NCBI GenBank assembly: GCA_964415465.1
Contig: CAYQAL010000002.1
Span: 1 to 49,848, forward strand
Length of the DNA: 49,848 nucleotides
Source of the DNA: JAGOTP01 sp964415465
Lineage (GTDB): Bacteria > Patescibacteriota > Patescibacteriia > 2-12-FULL-60-25
Direction of reading: 5' to 3'
In this document: piece by piece, positions 7,777 through 16,703 of the stretch
Numbering within the stretch: position 1 is the stretch's first letter
Layout of the letters: each line of letters opens with the position of its first letter
Translations under genes and position numbers: made by a program
The notes under the pieces: generated by a model
Database searches by the model: none
Seen by the model: only the letters and a program-made list of their open reading frames with translations
What the model was told of the DNA's origin: nothing

Positions 7777-8775
7777 ATGAAAAAAGCGCTCATTACTGGG
7801 ATTACTGGCCAAGATGGGTCGTATTTGTCCGAACTCTTGCTCGAAAAAGGCTATGAAGTTCACGGGATCATGCGTCGCTCCGCCAACTTCAACACCTCAA
7901 AGATCGAACACCTCTATACAGATCCGCACATTCTTGGAACAAAATTATTTTTGCATTATGGAGATTTAGCGGATAGTCAGATCGTTCACCAGCTATTGTT
8001 CAGCGTTCAACCGGACGAGTTTTACAATCTTGGAGCGCAGTCGCATGTCCGTGTGAGTTTCGATATTCCCGAGTATACGTCTGATATTACGGGACTTGGC
8101 GCGATTCGTGCGTTAGAGGCAATAAAATATTATCAGCAACAAACCGGAAAATCCGTGAAGTTTTACCAAGCTTCTTCGTCTGAGATGTTTGGCAGCACAC
8201 CCCCACCACAATCGGAACAATCTCCGTTTCATCCAAGAAGTCCCTATGCCTGCGCCAAGGTCTTTGCCTACCACACAACCGTCCACTACCGAGAAGCCTT
8301 CAACCTCTTCGCGGTAAACGGGATTCTATTCAATCACGAAAGCCCACGTCGCGGAGAAACATTTGTCACACGCAAAATCACGCGCGGGATTGCACGTATC
8401 TTGGCTGGATTGGATCAAAAACTCTACTTAGGAAATCTCGATGCACGTCGCGACTGGGGATACGCCAAAGAATACATGGAAGCAGCCTGGCTCATGCTTC
8501 AGCAAGAAAAACCAGAAGATTTCGTCATCGGAACAGGTGAAATGCACAGCGTGCAGGAATTTTTAGAACTCGCGTTTCAGATCGCTGGTGTTTCAGATTG
8601 GAAGCCATATGTAGAAATAGACCGACGTTATTTCCGACCAACTGAAGTCGATGCGCTCTGTGCTGATATGAGTAAAGCAAGACAAGTATTACATTGGGAA
8701 CCGCGCACGTCGTTCCGCGAACTAGTAAAACTTATGATAAACGCTGAATTGCAAACCTATGGAATTACACGCTAA
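7777..8775 (+). CDS. gmd: GDP-mannose 4,6-dehydratase
   Basis: 332 residues, normal length for GMD. It converts GDP-mannose to GDP-4-keto-6-deoxymannose, the first step to GDP-fucose, GDP-rhamnose and related sugars. Seen: TGITGQDGSYL at the N-terminus (NADP binding), the GMD signature HGIMRRSANFNT near residue 30, SSEMFG near residue 133, catalytic YACAK near residue 156, and NHESPRRGETFVTRKI near residue 187. It is the first gene of a long plus-strand operon; its last 17 bases overlap the GDP-fucose synthase gene, which makes GDP-fucose the likely product. Confidence 0.97.
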   Translation: MKKALITGITGQDGSYLSELLLEKGYEVHGIMRRSANFNTSKIEHLYTDPHILGTKLFLHYGDLADSQIVHQLLFSVQPDEFYNLGAQSHVRVSFDIPEYTSDITGLGAIRALEAIKYYQQQTGKSVKFYQASSSEMFGSTPPPQSEQSPFHPRSPYACAKVFAYHTTVHYREAFNLFAVNGILFNHESPRRGETFVTRKITRGIARILAGLDQKLYLGNLDARRDWGYAKEYMEAAWLMLQQEKPEDFVIGTGEMHSVQEFLELAFQIAGVSDWKPYVEIDRRYFRPTEVDALCADMSKARQVLHWEPRTSFRELVKLMINAELQTYGITR

Positions 8776-9682
8776 ACGCATCTTACTCACAGGTGGATCC
8801 GGCTTTCTTGGACAACACGTCAAACGAGAGCTACTCGCACGAGGTGTCGAGGAGCGTCATATCACGATCCCCCGCTCCCAAGAGACAGATCTTCGAACAT
8901 GGGACGCTTGCGTTCGCGCCGTTCAAGATCAAGATCTCGTGATTCACCTAGCCGCTCACGTTGGCGGAATTGGGCTGAATCGTGAAAAGCCGGGTGAATT
9001 ATTTTACGATAACTTGATGATGGGCACACAGCTCATGGAAGCGGCCCGACAAGCGAACGTGCAAAAGTTCGTCGCCGTCGGCACGATCTGCGCCTACCCT
9101 AAGTTCACGCCAACACCGTTCAAGGAAGAAGCACTCTGGGACGGTTACCCAGAAGAAACAAATGCGCCATATGGTCTGGCCAAGAAGATGCTCCTGGTTC
9201 AAGCGCAAGCCTATCGACAGCAGTATGGATTCGATGCGATTTACCTTTTGCCGGTGAATTTGTACGGTCCGGGAGATAATTTTGATCCGCGTTCGTCTCA
9301 TGTCATTCCGGCCCTCATTCGAAAAATCCAGGAAGCGAAGGCACAAAACGCATCAAGTATCAGCGTCTGGGGTACAGGACAATCGACCCGTGAGTTCCTG
9401 TATGTCGCTGATGCGGCAAAAGGCATCGTCGATGCGAGTGAGCGCTACGATGCGGCGGAGCCTGTAAACCTTGGCGTAGGCAATGAAATCTCGATTCAAG
9501 ACTTGGTACACATGCTCTGTAAACTCATGAACTATTCCTGCGAGGTAACCTGGGACACGACTAAACCCGATGGACAACCACGACGCTGCCTTGATACCAC
9601 GAGAGCCAAAGAACGATTCGGGTTTGTCGCACAAACAGACCTTGAAACCGGTCTCCGTCAAACGATTCAATCCCTTGTATGA
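8759..9682 (+). CDS. fcl: GDP-L-fucose synthase
   Basis: A 307-residue SDR enzyme that epimerises and reduces GDP-4-keto-6-deoxymannose to GDP-L-fucose. Seen: TGGSGFLGQHV near residue 10, AAHVGGIGLN near residue 62 (a family hallmark), GTICAYPKF near residue 100 and catalytic YGLAKKM near residue 135, followed by LYGPGDNFD. It overlaps gmd by 17 bp and the next glycosyltransferase by 4 bp (ATGA), showing tight translational coupling. The start is preceded by CCT with no Shine-Dalgarno sequence. Confidence 0.95.
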   Translation: MELHAKRILLTGGSGFLGQHVKRELLARGVEERHITIPRSQETDLRTWDACVRAVQDQDLVIHLAAHVGGIGLNREKPGELFYDNLMMGTQLMEAARQANVQKFVAVGTICAYPKFTPTPFKEEALWDGYPEETNAPYGLAKKMLLVQAQAYRQQYGFDAIYLLPVNLYGPGDNFDPRSSHVIPALIRKIQEAKAQNASSISVWGTGQSTREFLYVADAAKGIVDASERYDAAEPVNLGVGNEISIQDLVHMLCKLMNYSCEVTWDTTKPDGQPRRCLDTTRAKERFGFVAQTDLETGLRQTIQSLV

Positions 9683-10755
9683 AGATTTGTCTGTTTGGGT
9701 TGTTCGCGGGAAAGTTTTATCGCAATGACCTGCTCCGCAAAGGTTTAGAACGAGCCGGCGCTACACTCTATACCTGCACAACTCAGAGAACGAGCATTCT
9801 TCGGTATGTAGATCTCTGGCGAGCCTACAAAAAAATCCCAGAGCATGATGTTGTGTATGTACCTTGGCCAGGATATCGCAGCATCTTCCTAGCAAGACTT
9901 CTCTCACGCAAACCGATTGTCTACGACCTTGCTTATGGGGAGCATGAGATGCAAATCATCTCGCGCAAGAAGAATCGGAGCATAGGTATCTACTCATGGT
10001 TTTTACGCACACTTGATCGCTTAGGCGCGCGAGCGGCTACGCTCACATCTGTCGAAACCGCCTCTCAACGGGACTATATCAGCACTTTTTCGAACATCCC
10101 AAAGGAGCGCATGCGTGTCATTTATAGCGGCTGTCACCAAGAACGTTTTCCCTTTTCTCCTCCACGCACCGCCGAAGATATCCGGAAAACCAGATTACAC
10201 GTTTTGCTGCGCGGCCAAGCGATGACAGAGTCCGGTTTGCGCATCGTGGCAGAAACCATGAACCGCCTGAAAGATAAACCCTACTTCTTTCACATCATCT
10301 CTGGCGGAGACCAAACGCTCTTCGAGCGTGAATTTAAACAAGCGCTCATAGTTCAAGATCCAGCCTATTGCAAAGTTGAATTCGGACGATTTGAGCAGAG
10401 CTATCTGCAACAGGCATATGTTGAATCCGACGTCACAATCGGTCATTTAGCAAATCACGAACGAACCCTACGCACGATTCCGTATAAAGCCTTTGAAAGT
10501 ATGTCTACAGGGCGCCCCTACATCACTGCCGCATCGAAAGCAGTCAGCGAACTTCTGCAGGATGGTGTGTCTTGTGTTTTTATTGAGCCTGGCAGCGTCG
10601 ACTCACTCGTGGCAAAGCTCGAAGCGTTCCGCTTACACCCAGAAGAGCTCCTACGCATCGGTGAGGCTGCCCATAAGCAGGCCGAGCAAGTCTCCATCGA
10701 AGCAAATGGCCGTGCCTTCCTTGCACTTTGCCAAGAAGCGATCGACATGTATTAA
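9679..10755 (+). CDS. GT-B fold glycosyltransferase (GT4-like)
   Basis: A 358-residue cytoplasmic glycosyltransferase. The N-terminal half starts with KICLFGLFAGKFYR (acceptor side); the C-terminal half has the nucleotide-sugar site region PYKAFESMSTGRPYI near residue 270, with the Glu typical of GT4 enzymes, and a C-terminal domain-swap helix. Donor and acceptor are unknown; its position directly behind gmd-fcl makes a GDP-linked donor such as GDP-fucose or GDP-mannose plausible, which is inference. Sequence around the donor site is more divergent than in the other GT4 enzymes of this window. Confidence 0.8.
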   Translation: MKICLFGLFAGKFYRNDLLRKGLERAGATLYTCTTQRTSILRYVDLWRAYKKIPEHDVVYVPWPGYRSIFLARLLSRKPIVYDLAYGEHEMQIISRKKNRSIGIYSWFLRTLDRLGARAATLTSVETASQRDYISTFSNIPKERMRVIYSGCHQERFPFSPPRTAEDIRKTRLHVLLRGQAMTESGLRIVAETMNRLKDKPYFFHIISGGDQTLFEREFKQALIVQDPAYCKVEFGRFEQSYLQQAYVESDVTIGHLANHERTLRTIPYKAFESMSTGRPYITAASKAVSELLQDGVSCVFIEPGSVDSLVAKLEAFRLHPEELLRIGEAAHKQAEQVSIEANGRAFLALCQEAIDMY

Positions 10756-10768
10756 TGTATCCTTATCT

Positions 10769-11434
10769 ATGAACCCTGCTCGTCTGTGGAAGAACCGACG
10801 CGATTATACGCTTGTCGCAAAAAATCACCTTCTCGAACACGTTTCTAGACTTTGGAGAAAGGTTAAAAGACCCGCTATTCCACAAAACCCAGGTGGCGCG
10901 ATTTTTATAAACCTCGGCTGTGGCAAGATAAGCGGTCCAGAGTTCATAAATGTTGACGCACTTCCTCTACATAACATTCATTATATCCACGACATTCGTA
11001 CTCTCAACTTTTTCCCGGACAACTATGCTGACATGATCTACGCAAGTCACGTCATCGAACATATCGAGCGACACGAGCTTAAGACCGTGCTGCAAGAATG
11101 GCTTCGTGTTCTGAAGCCAGGCGGTATTTTGCGATTTGGCGTACCGAATTTTGACGCCCTGATCGACGTCTACCTAAAAAACAAGCGCAGCATCCCATCA
11201 ATTGAGAACCAACTCCTAGGCCAACAATCGCCATACGATGACCATCACTCTATCTGGAACGCAGCTTACGCGGACAAATTCTTCCGCTCGGTTGGATTCG
11301 ACTCTGTTCGACCTTGGGACCCCGCCACCGTCGACCACCACCCATTCAAAGACACAACCGTTCGCTCGTTGACTGTAGATGGTGAAAAAATCTGCATCAG
11401 TCTCAATTTGGAAGCAATGAAACCCTTGACTTGA
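10769..11434 (+). CDS. SAM-dependent methyltransferase of the glycan-cluster type
   Basis: 221 residues from the ATG at 10769; longer open frame upstream only runs through the preceding glycosyltransferase. Seen: INLGCG near residue 50, FINVDALP near residue 60, ASHVIEHIERHEL near residue 90 and EWLRVLKPGGILRFGVPNF near residue 110. This NLGCG...VNVD variety is common in capsule and O-antigen loci, where members methylate sugars or act in glycan modification. It lies between a glycosyltransferase and the ABC exporter genes in the same operon. Confidence 0.85.
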   Translation: MNPARLWKNRRDYTLVAKNHLLEHVSRLWRKVKRPAIPQNPGGAIFINLGCGKISGPEFINVDALPLHNIHYIHDIRTLNFFPDNYADMIYASHVIEHIERHELKTVLQEWLRVLKPGGILRFGVPNFDALIDVYLKNKRSIPSIENQLLGQQSPYDDHHSIWNAAYADKFFRSVGFDSVRPWDPATVDHHPFKDTTVRSLTVDGEKICISLNLEAMKPLT

Positions 11435-11469
11435 AGTTCGAGGGTGAGCCGGCTATCCTGAGGGAACTT

Positions 11470-12291
11470 ATGCCTGAGGAGATTGTGATCCGTCCCAAAA
11501 AAACCTTTGATGTAGAGGTTTTTCGGGAAGTCTGGCGCTACCGTGAACTGCTCTATTTTTTTTGTTGGCGTGATTTGAAGGTTCGGTACAAACAAACCGC
11601 AATCGGTGTTCTTTGGGCTCTGCTTCAACCATTGATCACCATGATCATCTTCTCAATCTTTTTTGGACGACTAGCTGGCATCCCTTCGGACGGCGCCCCA
11701 TACCCTATTTTCGTCTACGTTGGTCTCTTGATCTGGCAGTTTTTCTCCAGCTCTCTCGCAGACACGAGTAACTCACTTATTGATAATAAGGCAATTTTGA
11801 CGAAGGTGTACTTCCCACGTTTGATTCTTCCGCTGTCCTCTGTTCTCACCAAATTAATTGACTTTGCCATCGCCTCTCTCATTTTGATAGGACTCATGGT
11901 GTACTACCAGTACACGCCAAACTTGATTGGCTTACTTGCCCTACCATTCTTGATTTTAATCGCTGTCATGACAGCGATTGGTAGCGGCTTTTTACTCTGC
12001 TCGATCAACGTAAAATATCGTGATGTTCGATACGCACTCCCGTTCTTTATTCAGACACTCTTGTTTTTGACACCCGTTATTTACCCACCAGGCATCGCTG
12101 GCCGTTTTTCTTGGATCTTAGCGTTAAACCCAATGACAGGCGTGATCAAAACGGCACGAGCATTGATCCTCGGAACAACGCCCGTAAACGGACTTCAACT
12201 TGGGCTATCGATCGTGTCCGCATTCATTCTTCTGATAGCTGGTATTTACGTCTTTAAGAAGACGGAACGATACTTTGCTGACATCGTCTAA
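11470..12291 (+). CDS. wzm: ABC-2 type polysaccharide export permease (Wzm/KpsM-like)
   Basis: 273 residues from the ATG at 11470, chosen over a TTG at 11431 because GAGGG lies 7-11 bp upstream and the protein then begins as family members do. The cytoplasmic N-terminus contains YRELLYFFCWRDLKVRYKQT, a signature of the family, followed by about six membrane segments (LLQPLITMIIFSIFF, FVYVGLLIWQFFSSS, VLTKLIDFAIASLILIGLM, LPFLILIAVMTAIG, FIQTLLFLTPVIYPP, IVSAFILLIAGIYVF). It forms the membrane channel that moves a finished lipid-linked polysaccharide across the cytoplasmic membrane together with the ATPase encoded next. Confidence 0.93.
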   Translation: MPEEIVIRPKKTFDVEVFREVWRYRELLYFFCWRDLKVRYKQTAIGVLWALLQPLITMIIFSIFFGRLAGIPSDGAPYPIFVYVGLLIWQFFSSSLADTSNSLIDNKAILTKVYFPRLILPLSSVLTKLIDFAIASLILIGLMVYYQYTPNLIGLLALPFLILIAVMTAIGSGFLLCSINVKYRDVRYALPFFIQTLLFLTPVIYPPGIAGRFSWILALNPMTGVIKTARALILGTTPVNGLQLGLSIVSAFILLIAGIYVFKKTERYFADIV

Positions 12292-12295
12292 CCCT

Positions 12296-13546
12296 ATGGA
12301 ACCGATCATCTCAGTCCGTGGGCTTGGCAAGCGTTATAACATTACCCAGCGACAAGCGGGCTACCTGACACTCCGTGATAGCTTGACTCATTTTTTTCGT
12401 CAGCCATTTTCGTTCGTCGGAAAAAAGATCAAAGATGCCTCTAAGAAAAAACGAGAAGACTTTTGGGCCTTGAAAGACATCAATTTTGAAGTACAACGGG
12501 GAGAGGTCCTGGGAATCATTGGTCACAATGGTGCAGGAAAATCGACTCTTCTTAAAATCTTATCCCAAATCACTCCACCAACCACGGGGGAGATTCGTTT
12601 ACGTGGCCGCATCGGGAGCTTGTTGGAAGTTGGAACAGGCTTCCATCCAGAACTCACTGGACGGGAAAACATCTTCTTAAATGCAGCCATTCTTGGCATG
12701 CAACGCAAAGAAATCGAGGCAAAATTTGATCAGATCGTAGATTTTTCCGAGATTGAGCGCTTTCTAGATACGCCTGTAAAATATTACTCGAGCGGAATGT
12801 ACGTGCGATTAGCCTTTTCTGTTGCCGCCCACCTTGATCCAGACATTCTCGTTCTTGATGAAGTGCTCGCTGTTGGTGATTCGGCGTTTCAGAAAAAATG
12901 CTTTAAAAAAATTCAAGAAATCACTCAAACTGAAGGTCGCACGATCCTTTTCGTAAGTCATAACATGAACGCCCTAGCAGAACTATGCGATCGAGTGATT
13001 CTCTTAGAAAAAGGCCACCTCAAAATGGACGGTCTCGCAAAAGAAGTGGTAAGTACCTACCTGGAACAGCGGGAAAAGCAAGTAGTCTATCAACAACCGG
13101 ACTCGCTTCCGTTGGAAGCATATGTCACAACGTGCACCACAATAGATACAGCTGGCTCGTTTAAAAACACCTTTGTCGATGATGAGCCTATCACACTCAA
13201 GCTTTCCATCCGAACGAATAAAAAGACGGGTGTCTATATCGGCGTCGCCCTCTTAAATCACCAAAAACAGCGGGTCTTCGTTTCAGAAAAAACCGTCGAA
13301 CAGCTAGCTCAGACAAAATCACACACCCTTGATCTTCAGCTGACTTTACCGAAAGGCGTGCTCGCTCCGGGCAGCTACTCGTTTCAGGTCGCCATCCAGC
13401 CCCCATTTCCAGAGAAGGGTTCGTATGACTTTATTGAAGATGTCGCGTTCTTCGAGATTAGTGCGATGGGCACACGATTTGAACGTAAGACATATGATAT
13501 TGGCGTCATTGCTCCAGATGGCGCATGGGAAGTTCAGATCGCTTAA
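12296..13546 (+). CDS. wzt: Polysaccharide ABC exporter ATPase with C-terminal domain (Wzt-like)
   Basis: 416 residues from ATG 12296 (a TTG at 12275 overlaps the permease gene and is less likely). Walker A GHNGAGKSTLLK near residue 85, signature YSSGMYVRLAFS near residue 165, Walker B ILVLDEVLAVGD near residue 185, and the switch His in FVSHNMN near residue 222. After residue 270 a beta-rich domain (LKLSIRTNKKTGVYIGVALLN) resembles Wzt_C, the part that in the Escherichia coli O9a system recognises a modified non-reducing glycan end. This suggests export of a capped, finished chain. Directly follows the permease gene. Confidence 0.92.
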   Translation: MEPIISVRGLGKRYNITQRQAGYLTLRDSLTHFFRQPFSFVGKKIKDASKKKREDFWALKDINFEVQRGEVLGIIGHNGAGKSTLLKILSQITPPTTGEIRLRGRIGSLLEVGTGFHPELTGRENIFLNAAILGMQRKEIEAKFDQIVDFSEIERFLDTPVKYYSSGMYVRLAFSVAAHLDPDILVLDEVLAVGDSAFQKKCFKKIQEITQTEGRTILFVSHNMNALAELCDRVILLEKGHLKMDGLAKEVVSTYLEQREKQVVYQQPDSLPLEAYVTTCTTIDTAGSFKNTFVDDEPITLKLSIRTNKKTGVYIGVALLNHQKQRVFVSEKTVEQLAQTKSHTLDLQLTLPKGVLAPGSYSFQVAIQPPFPEKGSYDFIEDVAFFEISAMGTRFERKTYDIGVIAPDGAWEVQIA

Positions 13547-13563
13547 ACTCCATATATTCTCCG

Positions 13564-13592
13564 TTGATTCACCGCGATTGCTCTGTTACCAT
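13564..13592 (+). promoter_or_regulatory. Promoter immediately before the 13601 methyltransferase
   Basis: TTGATT (13564-13569), a 17-nt spacer and TACCAT (13587-13592) preceded by an extended -10 TGn. The ATG is only 8 nt beyond, so transcription would begin at or next to the start codon. Confidence 0.45.
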
Positions 13593-13600
13593 AAAACCCC

Positions 13601-14248
13601 ATGGATACTCTCACCTATTGGAAAAAAGAAACACAGAAATACCAAACTCCTCACCTAAGACTGTCCCGCATCGTTGATGAAATCAGACAACGAACACCAC
13701 AGGGTCGAATCTTAGATATCGGCTGCGGTCCACAGACCCTGGGATCCATGCTCGGATCATCTCACGATTACTCGGGTGTCGATATTGTCGGTACGGGCGA
13801 CGCTCACTTCCAAGCATTCAACCTTGAGACACAGCCCCTTTCCGAATTTCCTTTCCAGGAACCATTCGACATCGTTACGTGTTCAGGACTCTTTGAGTAT
13901 CTTTCACTGGAAAGAATCGAGGGATTACTTCACCTGATCCATAAGCAGCTCTTAACACCTCAATCGTTATTCATTGCAACCTATACCAATTTTTCACATG
14001 TCACCCGTCGGCGCGGAAAAAGTCATGCGAAATGGGTTACAAAAATCACCCTTGCAGAAATGAAGCAGGTCTTCGAAAGATGTGGATTCGAAATTGAAAC
14101 GACATACCCAAGCTACTACAAACTTCGCGGCGGCCCCCTTAAACCAGGGTTTTGGTGGAAACTGCAACAACATCTGCCGCTTCCGAAAACAGGTTGGTTC
14201 GCTTCTCTGTTTGGTAAACAATATATTTTTGTTCTGAAGAAGAAATAG
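13601..14248 (+). CDS. Class I SAM-dependent methyltransferase
   Basis: 215 residues. SAM-binding motif RILDIGCGPQTLGSM near residue 35, the acidic residue in YSGVDIVG near residue 58, then FDIVTCSGLFEYLSLERIEG near residue 88. The class is clear but the substrate is not. It lies behind the exporter ATPase; in the E. coli O9a group a methyltransferase adds the end cap read by the Wzt C-terminal domain, so this gene is one of several candidates for such a role. This is inference by position. Confidence 0.82.
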   Translation: MDTLTYWKKETQKYQTPHLRLSRIVDEIRQRTPQGRILDIGCGPQTLGSMLGSSHDYSGVDIVGTGDAHFQAFNLETQPLSEFPFQEPFDIVTCSGLFEYLSLERIEGLLHLIHKQLLTPQSLFIATYTNFSHVTRRRGKSHAKWVTKITLAEMKQVFERCGFEIETTYPSYYKLRGGPLKPGFWWKLQQHLPLPKTGWFASLFGKQYIFVLKKK

Positions 14249-14283
14249 ATAAGCTCCTCATTCCTTTTATTCCTTGCGTTTTT

Positions 14284-15324
14284 ATGGCCTATTCCATCTT
14301 AAGCCCATATCTCGTGCCAGAAACGCTGACCAAGACCAAGAAAGTAAACCTGGGAGACGGATTCATTTTGGCACGCGTAAAACAACATCTCGGCGCAGGA
14401 GGTTGCCAGGCTGTCTTTTCGACACGCGCTCCGTTAAGCGCTGAAGATATTCGTACGATCAACCAAACAAACGCCCTTATCATCGCTGGCGCCAACCAAT
14501 TAAACGATTACTACACGATTGTTCCAGGGGGGACGCTCGACCTCTTCAAACAAATCACGGTGCCAATCATTCCGTTTGGCGTTGGTGTACGTGGCGTCGC
14601 GACCGATAAGAGCAAGATGTCCGAAGAAACGAAAGCCATGCTTCGCGAGATGCATACCCGCATTTCACAGAGCTCTTGGCGCTGCTTTCGAACCGTTGCC
14701 TACCTTGAACGAGAACTCCCAGAACTCGCAGGGAAGTTCGTTATGACGGGCTGCCCAGTCATATACGATGAGCCTCTTCTCTCTGGAAAACCGTTCACAA
14801 CCACCTCCAACAAGATCGCCATCACGATCACAGAGCGCGGCGATTGGTGGGAACGAGAAAAGACAACGGTCGATTTTGTTGTGAAGCGTTTTCCAGAGGC
14901 GAAGCTCTTCCTCGTGCTCCACCAAGACTACTCGGATGAATCGATCGGCGAGAAAATCGGTCGATTCTTTGGACAAACTCAGCACACGGCGCCAACCTTC
15001 TATCGTTACGCCGAATCGCTCGGGATCACGGTTGTGAAGCCACCAGACGCTGACGCCTGTATGAAGTTCTACGAAGATTGCGATCTTCATATCGGCAGCC
15101 GTCTCCATGCACATGTCTATTGCCTTAGTCGTGCAAAACGTTCATTTCTAGTGCCTGTTGACGAGCGCTCAGCCGGCTTTGCGGATTACCTCAAATTCCC
15201 GCTTCTCGATTATCGAGACATTGAACGTGATCTTGGGTATGATTTCGAGGTCTATCGCTCGAATGCTCGCACCCACTTTGAGACGATGCGGCGCTTTATT
15301 GAGAACCTAAAACCTACCCTATGA
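14284..15324 (+). CDS. Polysaccharide pyruvyl transferase family protein
   Basis: 346 residues. The C-terminal DLHIGSRLHAHVYCLS near residue 262 is the hallmark of the PS_pyruv_trans family (CsaB, WcaK type). The N-terminal KVNLGDGFILARV and ALIIAGANQLND, and the middle PIIPFGVGVRG, also fit that fold. Characterised members transfer pyruvate from phosphoenolpyruvate to a sugar as a ketal, giving a negative charge; some bind S-layer domains. Whether this protein is a true pyruvyltransferase cannot be decided from sequence. It overlaps the next methyltransferase gene by 4 bp. Confidence 0.82.
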   Translation: MAYSILSPYLVPETLTKTKKVNLGDGFILARVKQHLGAGGCQAVFSTRAPLSAEDIRTINQTNALIIAGANQLNDYYTIVPGGTLDLFKQITVPIIPFGVGVRGVATDKSKMSEETKAMLREMHTRISQSSWRCFRTVAYLERELPELAGKFVMTGCPVIYDEPLLSGKPFTTTSNKIAITITERGDWWEREKTTVDFVVKRFPEAKLFLVLHQDYSDESIGEKIGRFFGQTQHTAPTFYRYAESLGITVVKPPDADACMKFYEDCDLHIGSRLHAHVYCLSRAKRSFLVPVDERSAGFADYLKFPLLDYRDIERDLGYDFEVYRSNARTHFETMRRFIENLKPTL

Positions 15325-15875
15325 GCCCGAAAGTCTTTACCGCCTTTGAAGAGATCTTGAATAAACAATATTCCGGTAAGCCACCGGAAGCCGTCGTTGA
15401 GGTTGGTGCCTATCACTGGAGTCTGCTTGGCTTAGATGTTTTTAAAACGTCCCGCAAAATCGCGCTCAACTTGAGCTTCGATGAACGCGATAAACAAGCG
15501 CTCGCTGGCTACGAAATCGTCACAGGCAATACGAATCAGCTACCCTTCGCCGACGCAAGCATTGACTGCATCATGTCCTGCTCTGTTCTCGAGCATGATA
15601 AGTATTTCTGGAAATCGATTGAGGAAATTAAGCGCGTATTGAAACCTGGAGGCATGTTCGTGGTCGGCGTCCCTGTGTATCTTCGTTTGAAAACTGATCG
15701 CTTCCACACCACTCTCACCTACCATCTCCACGGCATCAGCTACCATGCCGACTTCTACCGCTTCAGTCTGCAAACGATCGAGGAACTCATGCTCGATGGC
15801 TATGAACAGAAAGACATTCGCCTTGTGCGTCGCTATCCAAATCCATACGCCGTGGCCTTTGGGATCAAGCCGTAG
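15321..15875 (+). CDS. Class I SAM-dependent methyltransferase, short
   Basis: 184 residues. The usual motif I is weak (VVEVGAYHWSLLGLDVF near residue 25), but the post-motif region DCIMSCSVLEHDKYFWKSI and IKRVLKPGGMFVVGVPVYL (residues 75-115) clearly belongs to Methyltransf_11 type proteins. The acceptor is unknown. It is translationally coupled to the pyruvyltransferase-like gene by an ATGA overlap and followed 3 bp later by a GT-A-like gene. The start follows ACCCT. Confidence 0.78.
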   Translation: MSPKVFTAFEEILNKQYSGKPPEAVVEVGAYHWSLLGLDVFKTSRKIALNLSFDERDKQALAGYEIVTGNTNQLPFADASIDCIMSCSVLEHDKYFWKSIEEIKRVLKPGGMFVVGVPVYLRLKTDRFHTTLTYHLHGISYHADFYRFSLQTIEELMLDGYEQKDIRLVRRYPNPYAVAFGIKP

Positions 15876-15878
15876 CCT

Positions 15879-16700
15879 ATGATCCATTTCGTGACGTATC
15901 ACGTCGATCTCAAGAAACACGCCGACGGGAAAGCCGAAACGAAAACGTTGAACACGACGGAGAAAATCCGCTGGTATCTTTCCTATCACGCGTCAGAAGT
16001 CGATCATAAAACGATGATCGATATTCTCTTTGCATCGATCGATCTACATCACCCAGGCTCTAAAAAAACCATCCTGACCGATGAACGAACTGAATTTCAG
16101 CTGAAGGATTCGTCTATTCACATTCAACGTTGCGCGATTGATAGTCGTCAGATTATTCTCTCAAGAACCAAACTTCAACTCGCATTTCTTGAAGCACAAA
16201 CGGATAACGATCATGTCGCGTTTGTAGATACCGATATGATTCTGAATCAGTCGCTTGATTCCATTATTTCGCGTGACTTTGATATCGGACTCACCTACCG
16301 TCCAAGCAAGGACATGCCGATCAATGGCGGACTTACGTTCATTCATGGAAGCCATCGAACAAAAGCGATCAGATTCTTTCGCAAATTCCTAGAGCTATTC
16401 GAAACGAAATACGCAGATCAGGCTGTATGGTGGGGAGACCAATCGGCACTTCAGGACTGTTGTGGACTTGATCCAAAGGCATTGCCCGCCGAAGACAGCG
16501 TCAAAACGATTTCAGATGGTACCCAGGTGCTACTCTTACCCTGCGATCGCTACAATTTCAGACCAAGAAGTCGCGTGGATTTGCTGCACACAAAACAGCG
16601 AACGATTCTGCACTTCATGAGCACCACCAAACGCTGGATGCCTTTTTATTGGAGTCTCTACTCCTCACCTCTTGGGCGTAAACTCGTAACTCTCTTCTAA
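15879..16700 (+). CDS. GT-A-like putative glycosyltransferase
   Basis: 273 residues. The segment DHVAFVDTDMILNQSLDSI near residue 110 carries a DTD motif as used by GT-A enzymes to hold a metal and nucleotide sugar. INGGLTFIHG near residue 147 and WWGDQSALQD near residue 187 occur at spacing typical of GT-A enzymes that use an acidic catalytic region. I do not recognise the exact family; the assignment rests on these motifs and the glycan context. It sits in one run with methyltransferases on both sides. Confidence 0.6.
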   Translation: MIHFVTYHVDLKKHADGKAETKTLNTTEKIRWYLSYHASEVDHKTMIDILFASIDLHHPGSKKTILTDERTEFQLKDSSIHIQRCAIDSRQIILSRTKLQLAFLEAQTDNDHVAFVDTDMILNQSLDSIISRDFDIGLTYRPSKDMPINGGLTFIHGSHRTKAIRFFRKFLELFETKYADQAVWWGDQSALQDCCGLDPKALPAEDSVKTISDGTQVLLLPCDRYNFRPRSRVDLLHTKQRTILHFMSTTKRWMPFYWSLYSSPLGRKLVTLF

Positions 16701-16703
16701 GCT